Below, in pieces: positions 1-9,795 of a stretch of 64,000 bases of DNA; position 1 is the first letter of the stretch, and each line of letters opens with the position of its first letter. The notes under the pieces were generated by a model that ran no database searches, was not told the origin of the DNA, and saw nothing but the letters and a program-made list of their open reading frames with translations. Made by a program: the position numbers and the translations under genes. The stretch is from Stenopsyche tienmushanensis (taxonomy: Eukaryota; Arthropoda; Insecta; Trichoptera; Stenopsychidae). Where the stretch lies: contig WACJ01000302.1 in assembly GCA_008973525.1 (NCBI GenBank), positions 124,001-188,000 on the forward strand, written 5' to 3'.

Positions 1-319
1 TGGCTTGTTCTTTAATTGGATTTAAAGATGAAAAGCCATAAATATTTTGGGGCAAAAGCAAGAAGTAAGTTTCTTCTAGTAAATTTATGAAAGTTAATGT
101 ATTAAAAAGTATCAATGGATTGTAAATTAGGTTGGTTTGGTTAGTTTATGTTGGGTTAACCCTTAGAGTGCTAAAATACGATATATCATTGATTTACAAT
201 TGACCGAGGACTGCTATCAACGTCGACGATGGTGTCATAGTTTTCGAATATAAATATTTATGTGCGCACACGTTTTGCAAGGCGGTGTCGGATTGTCCAA
301 TTTGTCGGACTATAGAGTA

Positions 320-817
320 CTGCGACCCCTTGTAGTCCGGAATTTCTGAAAAAGAAGTATTTGTAATCTGAAAATATATGAAAATTGTAAGATAAACATG
401 AACAAAACTTAGTCCATAACGATTTTAAAGCGATTTCTTAACTATCCCTTACTAGCTACAAAGTGTTATTTTTTACCTCTTTCTTTCCTGAAGAAACCAT
501 ATACACAAAGCTTCTTCCACCTCTGAATGCTAAGCTTTCTTGAAAATTTGCCTCTTGTCTGGCTCACAATCAATGATGGAGACGAACTTCTGAATGTTTT
601 CACAATTCTTTTTTGTATCATATGTTGTGGATCGTCCTCGCTTACTCGCTTGCCAACTTAAAAAAGGATTCATTATGATTTAGGCGATCAATAATCATAC
701 TTTTGCATTTTTTACATTGACGAAGTCTTACCATACATATGTATTGTACTTGTGTTGAAATGTCGGATTACAGGGGGGACCGGATTAGACTGGGGCCGGA
801 TTACCGCGGGTCTGCTG
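320..817 (-). mobile_element. pogo/Tigger-like DNA transposon remnant, non-autonomous
   Basis: The right end, read on the minus strand, begins CAGCAGACCCGCGGTAATCC. The left end, read on the plus strand, begins CTGCGACCCCTTGTAGTCC. These form imperfect terminal inverted repeats of about 20 bp, each next to a TA dinucleotide, which fits the TA target preference of the Tc1/mariner/pogo superfamily. Inside, on the minus strand around 480-660, a broken frame reads like the N-terminal DNA-binding part of pogo/Tigger (jerky-type) proteins: STTYDTKKNCENIQKFVS, then HSEVEEALCIWFLQER after an internal stop. No catalytic DDE domain is present, so the copy is dead. The family call rests on the TIR style and the HTH-like residues read by eye. 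Confidence 0.6.
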
Positions 818-2861
818 TATTTTAATTAATTATGGTCTAAAATAGGGATGAATATGTGTCTATATAGGTTTATGGGTTGGGTTAGGTTGGATTGGTTGGT
901 TGCATAAAAAACCAAATATTATCTATACTATATTTTTAAGGACACTGGTAAAATTAACAAGGAATTGTTGAAATTTTATGTTATCATATTTTTTACATTA
1001 AATAGAAATTTTTGGTAATAAATATTCATACATTTTTTTTAAATAAGTGCGTGTTTCTGTCATCTGTTAGATATGTATCCACGTGGAACGCTTTAAAAAT
1101 ACCACATTTACCATAAATTAACTATAGTAGTTCTTAGACCTGATAATAAATCCAAATATCGAATAAGATTCATTCAAACCCATTAAAAAATAATATAAAC
1201 TCAAACCAAAAAATTATTAATGACTTTTTGCATGTGATTTATATTCAATACAGATTTTCTATTATAAGATGACAAAACATGCAAATGACATCAATTACGA
1301 ATAACCATCAATATATATACTCAAATGTCATTATCGTTAATTTAAGCCAGTTCCCCATCAATTTTGAGCTATATTAATTAATTTCATATTGGCGCCATTG
1401 CAGAAGCAACTTATATTGTGAACGTTATAGGAACATTACTGTGGTATCAAATATATTGAACATAATTAACAATACAAAAGCAAATATTCGCTTGTACGTT
1501 TTCGCACCCCAACTCTTAATATTTCAGCATAATTTTATGTGTGCTAAAATTACATACTTCGAACAAAATAAAAGTCATCTTAAAATTCCACACGGCACTA
1601 AAACAAACGACTTCAATATTCGAACAAAATATAAATCTGGCATTTATGCAAATTTTACACGTCTTTCGTTACATCAAAGGAAACTTTCTTAATTTAAAAC
1701 TCGTGCCTTAACAGGGTGCATTAATAAGGGATATTTTAAGTGGGACATACTTTACATTTTGTGTGTCAAAATATAGTTAAAAACGATTTTGGCAAACATC
1801 CATTTGAATATCTAAGAATAAAAATCTTGAGGGGTTTGCATCTTTGAAGGGCTACATAGTTGCTCGACGACATCGCAAAGGACATGTACGCCCATAAACG
1901 CATGTTAGCGTGCGGAAAATTAAAAAAAATCAGGATACTAAAAGCGAATATCCCCGAGAGCATTAAGGACCTCTATATACACATATAAACATGACACGAA
2001 ACAAGAGCATCATACCGACCCAAATCCAAACGCCCCATCTTGTCACAGAGGTCACTTGATTCACCCTTATCTGATTCCGACCCCGTCTGACCATTTTCAT
2101 ATCTGCCATAGCGAAGAATTTTTAAAAGGAATATTTTACTTGGTAATGAATTCACAAACGCTCTCCGAACTATTTCAAAAATTTGTGCCGTACATAAACA
2201 GTTGAAATAACTTCAAGGGAGTGCCTTTAGAATATCATTATGACACTCGAAATTTCATTAGTTTTTTTTACAGCCTCTCTCATCGTCGATGGGCTCTTTT
2301 GGCCAATAAATCAATATATTTTCAATGAATATCGATAATAAAAAAAGTTCAATTTGATTTTGATAGCCTTAGATGTGATAATTGCTTGTTTAAACACGAT
2401 ATGAAGATTTTACTATATTGTAACTGTCAAACCACTGATAACAATGCACTCATTTTTGATTAAATTGATTGAAAAAGTATTATATTGTACCACAGCCTCA
2501 ATAAAGGTTCAAAACCGTCTGTGTAGGTGATGGACAAATAAGGTCATAATATATTTTTTCTTCTTAATACTTAAGGAAGATACTCGTATTATAGTACGGG
2601 AGACGGCGATCGATATTTGGTACCCATTCTACAAAACTAATTTTTGTTTCAATCAGTGTTCATACAATGTAAATCATCAAGAAAGTCTATCAAGCTTTCA
2701 ACGTAGCAAAATTGTACATACCGGGATTTAATTAAAATCTACAAAGCTTATTTTTTGTCTACAAGTAGTTTACGTTAATTATTCTTAAATAAACGTCATC
2801 TACTTTCGATACAAAGTGGTTAGAACTTCGATAGACGTGACTAAAGTTATAGCGCGGAAAC
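818..2861. other. AT-rich stretch without a recognisable gene
   Basis: No conserved protein, RNA gene or transposon end was recognised here. A short G-rich run at 874-902 is built of GGTT/GGTTAGG-type units. The minus strand at 1766-2155 is unusually open but matches nothing I know (see the 48-codon ORF entry). The rest is low-complexity AT-rich sequence. Confidence 0.5.
1963..2109 (-). CDS. Possible 48-aa membrane micro-ORF, unrecognised
   Basis: An ATG in a good context (GCTATGG) opens a 48-residue frame. It has a basic N-terminus (MADMKMVRRGRNQIR) followed by a hydrophobic stretch WGVWIWVGMMLLFRVMFICV at about residues 25-44, which would make a single membrane-spanning segment. A second minus-strand frame over the same DNA (1766-2155) is also open apart from one stop, so this may be base composition rather than a gene. 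No family was recognised and no splice evidence was found. Confidence 0.12.
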   Translation of the reverse strand: MADMKMVRRGRNQIRVNQVTSVTRWGVWIWVGMMLLFRVMFICVYRGP

Positions 2862-2985
2862 TTAACACATCTCCATCGGGAAGGGTATTTATACCCGTTG
2901 CGCCGGCTGGTGGTTACCGGCGGGAAGGGTATTTATACCTTTTGCGTTGACTCCACTTTGACGGCAGAAAAGGTATAGATACCAG
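2862..2985 (+). repeat. Dispersed palindromic repeat, copy 1
   Basis: Two similar units, each containing GGGAAGGGTATTTATACC (inner palindrome GGTATTTATACC), lie about 50 bp apart. A decayed third unit, AAAAGGTATAGATACC, follows. The same arrangement, including the shared block GACTCCACTTTGACGGC, recurs at 23427-23553 with roughly three quarters of bases matching by eye. This is therefore an interspersed repeat family with internal tandem structure. No coding potential or transposase is attached. Confidence 0.7.
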
Positions 2986-3564
2986 ATATTTTTGTATGAA
3001 CATTGAATGTCTAACGCTTTAAAAAGGTTCAAACTATATTTACTTCAACAAAAAATTAAAATATGAGTATGATTTACGCTTTTAGTCTGAGTATAAAATT
3101 ACGTATAAATAATCTCATGTGGCTGACATCAGACGACTGCTCTAATGAAATAAACAATTTCAACAAGATTTAAACACTTCAAAAATATGTCAGAGACACA
3201 ATTTTTTGTTTATTTAAGTCAGTCATTAACCCCTTGTGGTCCAGTGTCCACAAGTGTGGACATTTCTTTACAGGTACTTTTTAAAATATTCTGTAATGAT
3301 TTTAGTATTTTTTTTAAACTGTGGAATAAAGCATATGTTATAGAAGGAATACTAATGCTTTTCTACTAATTAAATAACCATTTAATGTGTCTTCTCACTT
3401 TACAAATTTAAAAAAATCGATTTTTATTTTTTTTTAAATTTTGAAAGTACATATCTTCAAAAATGTTATATCGAAATTTTATAAAGATCGGACAAGTCTA
3501 ACTACATTTTTGGGTGACCGTTAGGTGACTACCTGAGAGCACCCGGCTGCATACGTATTGTTCA

Positions 3565-3702
3565 GACTCATGGTGCAAGTACAAGAAAGTGGTGAAAAAC
3601 AATCAGATTGAAACTTTTAAACATCCTCCTGCTCTAGCTGAGGATGTTCACTGGGTTTTGAAACCGATTTATGAAGATCTTCGGAGGAAATACCCAAAAT
3701 AA
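3565..3702 (+). pseudogene. Transposase-like fragment (Kolobok/Mutator-like domain)
   Basis: A 45-codon open stretch contains DSWCKYKKVVKNNQ and, near its end, LKPIYEDLRRKYP. This resembles the 'xxWCxY/FxxA...HKxxLPxxLxxxIKPIYxxL' segment common in arthropod transposon proteins annotated as Mutator-like or Kolobok-like. Frames before and after it are broken. No catalytic core is visible, so it is a dead fragment; the superfamily is uncertain. Confidence 0.4.
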
Positions 3703-3780
3703 CAACGAGTGTTTCAACAGCTGTGTCTGGGCAATTTTTCTGCAACCAAAACTTTAAACGTGTTTATCTCAAAACAAGGT

Positions 3781-4108
3781 TTTTCGGTGGCTTGTTGATG
3801 AAATTTCAGAAACTATCCAGCCGATTGTCATGAAATTTTGAATGACATATTCTTCATAGTTATGGCTATAGCGCATATCATCAGATTTTTGAAATTTTGA
3901 TTTTAAGTATATTTTTTTTTACAAAAAACTGCAAAAAAAACGAGTTTTTTTTACTTTTTCGTAAAACGTGGGCCATTTTGTTATTTTCGCAAATATCAAT
4001 AATCTGATAATATGCGCTATAGCCACTGATATACTAAATCTAAAACAGTTTTATTTTTTTGTTTCAAATGACTCATCACGGAGATACCATCAACAAGCCA
4101 CGAACATA
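3781..4108. repeat. Imperfect inverted repeat (hairpin)
   Basis: The left arm contains GGCTTGTTGATG and GGCTATAGCGCATATCATCAG. The right arm, read in reverse complement, contains GGCTTGTTGATG and GGCTATAGCGCATATTATCAG in the same order and at similar spacing. The arms are about 130 bp each around an A/T-rich loop near 3930. The structure probably belongs to the surrounding dead transposon. Confidence 0.65.
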
Positions 4109-4320
4109 ACATTTCTACACGGGTTTTTCGATGCTACTGTTTTATTATAATAATTGTTCAAAAAAGTAAAAATAATTTTTTTTCATGTACTTAAAAGATG
4201 TGTTTATTACATAAGATCCATTTTATTCCATAATTTTTAGCGAAAATCCTCGAAAAAAAATCCCGAAAATAGGCTATTTTTGAGGCGCCTAAAGTAAGAA
4301 GACGCCTTAATATAGTAAAG

Positions 4321-7190
4321 GTGTTGATCTCGCTGACCAATACTTATCGTACTATAGTCTAATACGCATAGAAAAAAATGGACAAAAGGAGTAGTGTTGT
4401 ATTTGTTGAACTGTGTTTTATTTAAAATTCTTTTATAGTTTAAAAAAAGTTAAATTTAAATAACAAACTAAGTTACAAACAATTTTTATTAAGCATCGCG
4501 AAGTGTTGGAGTTTCATTCGCGCCACAGTTGATACCGTATTGGATGAACCAGAACCAAGACCAGTCGAAATTATCACCCAAAATATGTAAAAGAGATCCC
4601 CCAAACGATTGTTAATGGAAATGAAACAAAATCAAGCCATAAAAATAATGACAAACGGTAAAAAAAAAGAATCCCTAAAGACAATGTCGTGTGTTCATAA
4701 AAAAAATCATTGACTACTAATGTGTAAATTTTGTGAAATTCCTTCACATCGAGGCCAATGTTTTCATAATTATCGTACAATGCCTAGATATTAGAAGACG
4801 TTTTACGAATATTTACGTAGTTAATTATTTCTGTATAACTTTTATAAATATATATTTATATCTTGTGAGTGAATAAGTAAATACGACTTTAAACATTATC
4901 ATTTGTCTTAAAAAGTTTACTAAATGAAAAAGCACTATTTGGTAAGTGATTATTTAAAATTTCATTAGAAAATATGCAATACTTTAAGAGATATATCGAT
5001 TTTTGTAAAAAATAGTTTTTACGCAAAATGCTCTTGTTTATGCCCGCCGTACGTAGCAGCGGCCTTGAACGCTCGCCCGATGGTAATGTGTTAATGGAAG
5101 TATTACAACTTTCAAAACATTGCAATATTAAGGAGAATTGATATTTAGTGTGTTGACTAGTCGATATATATTAAACAAAAATATTTTTTTAAAGTTTGAC
5201 AAAGTATGGTAGTGAGATTTTATGGAGCCACGTATATCGGTGTGCAAGCGATGACATTCTTTACCATGGAAGTCCTATGTCCTAAACAGATAAGGCCCAT
5301 AATATGGAAAAATTGGCTTAATTTTTGACTAAATTAAAATATGGAACGTTTTTAATATTCTAGGAATCATATTATATAGAAACATGTTCGCTTGTATGCG
5401 ACACATTTATAACCAGAATCAACGCATCATCCATGTCTAAAACGATTATATTAAACAATAAACTTGAATGTATAAGCTGCAAATATTTTTTTAAAATTTG
5501 GAATATCCAATTTACATTAAAAAAAAATTATTCTTACATTTGAAATTAATATATTTTTCAGTGTTGCCAGCATAAAAAAGTAATAAGTTTGCGAACACAC
5601 TTTTAATTGGTTCCCCTTTTTATGCAGAATTTTTAAATACAAATAAATATTATCTATTACTATTTTTATATAAAATTCATTTAATATTTATTGATATAAT
5701 ATTTAAAAAAATCTAATTCGGTCTTATTTTCTTTTGCGCTTTTTTTCGTCGTTATAATAAAAATAATATTATTTGTTAATGCTTAACTTTAATTTATATA
5801 TAGCACCTTAATTCCATAAATAGCCATTGTACGAAAGCATATTTCTTTCAAAATCCCTAACAAAGACATGTCAATCAATGAATATGAAGAGTCCTGCGAG
5901 AAGGACGTGGCCAAGTGATTATCGAAGGTACGAAACAACATGCACCAGGGCTCAAGGGCGGTCGCTCGATACGATATTGGACGGGGGCGCAGGCGCGCCC
6001 GCCGCCCTACCCGCTACCAACTTCAACTTTAACTTACAACTTTATCTTATGAAAAAACTTTTTATGGACTTGTTTATTTGTTAATTAGTATATTGTCTCA
6101 GGCATACGAAAACTAATCGGAAAAAATCCTTAAAAGCCACCTCAACTTTTTCTATCACGCAGGATTCGCTGCTATTAATACTGGCGTAGATATTATCAAC
6201 GAAAAAACGACACAACGACATCACGAAAACGTAATCCAATTAACTTTAAAGTACACAATAAAAGTTTTTAATCACAAAAAGAAATACATTTATGATACGA
6301 ATATTCATTTTAATAAATAAAAAATAGTAAACTTTTACCTACTTTAGGTCCATAAAAACCAATATGTAACGTTCAATAATTTAATTGGATTTATCTTTAA
6401 ATATCTATATAATAAAAAACTAGTTTTATATAATAAAAGCATTCAAACTATTTGTATAATGAATAAAAAATAGTTAATACAATTTTAAAACATTCATTTT
6501 GATCAAATTGCAAGGACGTTAAATAGTTTCTGCATCAAATATTCGAATAAATTTTGGGTTTATTCAAAGGTCAGTAGAAAGGATTCTCTTAAAATGATTG
6601 GATTGCTCATAAATAGATTTTATAACATATTTAAATTTCAAGATTTATGAACAATAAGGTCAGCAAATAATTTTATGTAGTAAATATATATTGATTTAAA
6701 TATCCTCGTCTCTTATATTATCTATAAAAATATAATTTAGAAAATAATTCATTTCTTAAAGCTGCAGCATGAATATGAGCAAGATCGTGGCTTTATCTTG
6801 ACATTTACAAATGAACTTTAAGCTCTTCAAAATATAATCACAAATTCAATTATACAACATAATCCTATAATCTGAAAATTAAATTAAATAAGTACTTTGT
6901 CGTTGGTTTGATGTTTCAAGTGCCGTTGCCATTAAAATACTGAATAAATCGATATTAAAAATATCCGATTAAGCAAATATTTGTACAATTTTATCGTTTA
7001 ATTAAATGGAATATTTTGTTTAAAAAAATATACTTATTATTTAATCATCAAATCATTGTCGGATAATGCCGATGTTGTCAAATAATGCACACAATACACT
7101 AACCCACTTTTCCGGTTAAATCAATAAAAATATACATAAAGCGTAGATAGGTTTATTTTGAACACGTCGAAATAAATTCATAATAATTGG
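4321..7190. other. AT-rich intergenic stretch with a local GC-rich patch
   Basis: No gene was recognised. At 5935-6020 there is a short GC-rich, CpG-containing patch (GGCGCAGGCGCGCCCGCCGCC) inside an 85-codon plus-strand frame that matches nothing I know; it could be an unannotated promoter, exon or repeat. A patch at 5040-5090 (GCCCGCCGTACGTAGCAGCGGC) also stands out from the AT-rich background. Everything else is low-complexity. Confidence 0.4.
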
Positions 7191-7194
7191 AATA

Positions 7195-7250
7195 AAACAG
7201 GTAATCAAAAAATATAATTTATTTAAGAAAATATGAAATTCTAACACAGT
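7195..7250 (-). other. 3'-flank block shared by both MED27 loci
   Basis: A block of about 45 bp centred on AAATATAATTTATTTAAG (a poly(A) signal AATAAA on the minus strand) recurs at 12241-12300 with only a few differences. Both copies lie downstream of a MED27 stop codon, about 0.4 kb here and about 1.05 kb at the other locus. The block may be a shared ancestral 3' end carried along in the duplication. It is short and AT-rich, so a chance or mobile origin remains possible. Confidence 0.4.
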
Positions 7251-7408
7251 CTTTTTGTATATTAAATGCTATTTTCATCATAGAATTAGATAATGCAGAT
7301 GATAATTTAAAGAAAATTCAACAATTGGATTTTTTGGCTTAAAATGTTATTTTATACATATATAATATATTCATTTACAAAAGCTTATTATTTGTCATTT
7401 GATTATTG

Positions 7409-7562
7409 TATTTTAGAATCAACGGTGGATTTAAAATCCATAAAATTCAAATTCACATAATTAACAGGAGATTCTTTAAATATCATAATTCGATAAAGAA
7501 AATCACAATCAATTTCTTCCTCATCTATGTTAACAGTTACATCTATATTGGTTTCATTTTGT
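7409..7562 (-). CDS. Coding-like 50-codon frame, possible terminal exon
   Basis: The minus strand is open for about 50 codons and ends with a stop. It has a non-repetitive, acidic composition, for example VNIDEEEIDCDFLYRIMIF and VNYVNLNFMDFKSTVDSK. It has no ATG at its start and is preceded directly by a stop. A potential acceptor (CCAATATAG) lies at its 5' end, so it could be the last exon of an unplaced gene or just 3' sequence of the MED27 copy upstream. No family was recognised. Confidence 0.15.
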
Positions 7563-7648
7563 TAAATTGTTGCATATAATTTCTAATTTTCTAATTTGTT
7601 AAACGTAAACTCTAGATATTTATTCCCTCTTTTGTACATTTTCAACAA

Positions 7649-8506
7649 TTACCTTTTGCACTCTTCGTGGAAAGGCTCTAACGTTTTAAAATCCCGCCAC
7701 GTTGGAGGCAAGGCGTTGCGCAAATATTTGCCACAATTTTTACACGGTTCACTAAACAAATTTATAAGACTATGAAACCAAGTCATAAACAATCTCAAGG
7801 CTGACTCAGGCGCAAACGATGAAGAATAATGCAACATTGCAGCTTGCGCATTTTCTGTTACCTTCCGAAACACTAAATACCGTGAATCCGTCCATAAATC
7901 CAACGTTTCTCCGTGACCTTTAACAATAACCCACTCGATTAACAAACCTTTGAATGATAAAACGGCCTTCAACACGCGACCTAATGTTATTTTAACCTCA
8001 GCATTTGTAACAAACGGGCGCGAAACTGTTATTTTCATATCGTTAAATAGTCTATCGATTGTATTTATAACATTATCGACAGTTTGAGGTGATACGTTAT
8101 GACTACTTGTTCTGCGTCGTTTTCCACTAACAGAATTAACAAATGATCTCTTTAGCGAATTTTGACTTAGTAACGTAGTTGCTGAGCCGCTATATTCGTG
8201 TACTTTATCTGTCCATTTATAGCTGTTGACAAGTTGTGTATAAAGTGCTTGACGATCTTGAGATATTTCTTGGTCGAGATGAGCAGTATTGCCTAAAGTA
8301 AATATGCCGGGTTGGTTTGGAAGTGCACTGGCTGTAAGTTCAACATCGCATAATGCCGAACTTACAGCCGCCAAGAGTTCCTGTAATTCATGTACAAATA
8401 TTGTCTCTCGATCTGCACAGACACCAGTTCCCAAAACTTCAAATAACTGTCCGACATATGATCGCAAAGATCTTACAGCTGACAAAGTTGCAGTCACCTG
8501 CTCCAT
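7649..8506 (-). CDS. MED27: Mediator complex subunit 27, diverged copy A
   Basis: This is a complete intronless 285-aa protein, close to the roughly 300 residues of MED27 in other animals. MED27 is a nuclear subunit of the Mediator complex (upper tail/tail-head junction), which links activators to RNA polymerase II. The family is recognised from the N-terminal helix (VTATLSAVRSLRS), the middle segment YTQLVNSYKWTDK, LSQNSLKRS before a basic patch, and the C-terminal signature CKNCGKYL...PPTWRDFKTLEPFHEEC (Cys255, Cys258 and Cys283). About four in five residues match the second copy at 13326-14192. This copy has more substitutions at positions conserved in vertebrates, for example LFMTW for SFMTW and RDFK for RDFR, so it looks like the derived paralogue. 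The start is the only sensible ATG and aligns with copy B. A poly(A) signal lies about 25 bp after the stop. Confidence 0.93.
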   Translation of the reverse strand: MEQVTATLSAVRSLRSYVGQLFEVLGTGVCADRETIFVHELQELLAAVSSALCDVELTASALPNQPGIFTLGNTAHLDQEISQDRQALYTQLVNSYKWTDKVHEYSGSATTLLSQNSLKRSFVNSVSGKRRRTSSHNVSPQTVDNVINTIDRLFNDMKITVSRPFVTNAEVKITLGRVLKAVLSFKGLLIEWVIVKGHGETLDLWTDSRYLVFRKVTENAQAAMLHYSSSFAPESALRLFMTWFHSLINLFSEPCKNCGKYLRNALPPTWRDFKTLEPFHEECKR

Positions 8507-9795
8507 TAAAATAAAAGCATATTTTCAAGTAAATATGTTGTATTTAATAAAAACTGCATTGGTTCTTGAAAATATCTAAAAACAAAATAAACTTGATTAA
8601 AATTTTAAACTAAAAATAGCTTAATGGCATTGAACTGTGTGTTACCACAAGATTAGAATATATCATTGTATCCTATTTTTAATGCTACATAAGAAATCAA
8701 ACCATTAAAATGTCTCTAAATGTTATATATTAATAGTTTTATTATAAATGTATACTGTTGTTCAAGCTCAAAAAAGTAATTCAACCTTAAAACATAAAAT
8801 TTTACTTTATATTACATTAAAAGATTTTTTGTCGTTAATTACACAACTAAAAAATTACACAACTATTGGGAATATATAACTTAAAATCACAATGTTTATA
8901 ATTTTAAGCGATGTGCCCCAAGAGAATTAAATGAAAGCAATATGTTATCGAAGATATAACGTGATTTTAATTTTGTCAAATTACATTTTTTGACAATTAC
9001 ATAAATATATAAATAAAATATAGGACTAATATGGCCCGTTATTAATATTTATTTAATGTATTACCAATTATTTTCTCAGATCTCGCTATCTACACCACAC
9101 CTTGTGTGACAGTTGAAAAAATTGTTACCATATGCTAAACGTCAATTAGCACTTCTGACGTACAGCCGAATAGCATTTGACAAGTTAATTGGAAATTTTG
9201 TTAGATTTATAATTACAGTGGATTATAATTTAAATATAATGTAAAAAATGATGTTAACAAGGAAATATTTTTCAAAATAAATAGTTTAAGAATTAAAAAA
9301 AATATTTACAAAAATATTTTTTTACAAATAAACAATTGTAATAAATATATAAATATAAATATTTAAAAAATATATTATCTGCCTCTCAAGATAACTAAAA
9401 ATATACGGATGTATAATCATCAATCGTTTAATTATTTTTTGACGCTTTGAATAAAAATTAGCTTATTAATTTGCTTTGTTTTAAATTTTATATATGGGAA
9501 TCAAAAACAAAAATAACATTAATAATGGAGTTTTATTAATTATTTTATTGATTGATTTATTCGACTCACAAATACTCAAAGATTTTTTAACATTTCCCCA
9601 CAAATAAAAATCAATAATGCTTCAATAATCTGTTCTTTGGGCCAAATTAATTTAATAAACACAAATTCGGGGTTATGATTTCAGTGACAGTTTAGAATGC
9701 TGCATGCTATCCTATTAAATCATGAATAAAAAATTGTAAAACGAACCCAATAAGATAACAATTCAATTAAATTGTTTTTAAATATTTATTTCATC
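8507..9795. other. Divergent intergenic region between MED27 copy A and RCC1L
   Basis: The two flanking genes point away from each other across about 1.3 kb, so promoters of both should lie here. The sequence is very AT-rich and I could not recognise a specific promoter motif, repeat end or RNA gene. Confidence 0.5.

Larger units (their letters stand above)
3227..4320. mobile_element. Decayed TTAA-type DNA transposon region
   Basis: A TTAA at 3227 is followed by a terminus-like sequence (CCCCTTGTGGTCCAGTGTCC) that itself contains the palindrome GTCCACAAGTGTGGAC. TTAA target sites are used by piggyBac and Kolobok elements. Inside lie a transposase-like frame (3565-3702) and an imperfect inverted repeat (3781-4108). 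The right boundary is uncertain: no matching TTAA terminus was found, so the end given is only where the recognisable sequence stops. Confidence 0.35.

Noticed and set aside
874..902. GGTT/GGTTAGG run as telomeric repeat
   Set aside because: It is too short and irregular for insect (TTAGG)n telomere DNA; similar G/T-rich runs are common in insect intergenic DNA.
5827..6084. 85-codon frame over a GC-rich patch
   Set aside because: No homology was recognised, it lacks an ATG at the stated start, and the openness is explained by local GC content.
7649..8506. MED27 copy A as a processed retrocopy pseudogene
   Set aside because: The frame is complete, no poly(A) tract adjoins it, and the other copy is also intronless, so intron absence gives no evidence of retroposition.
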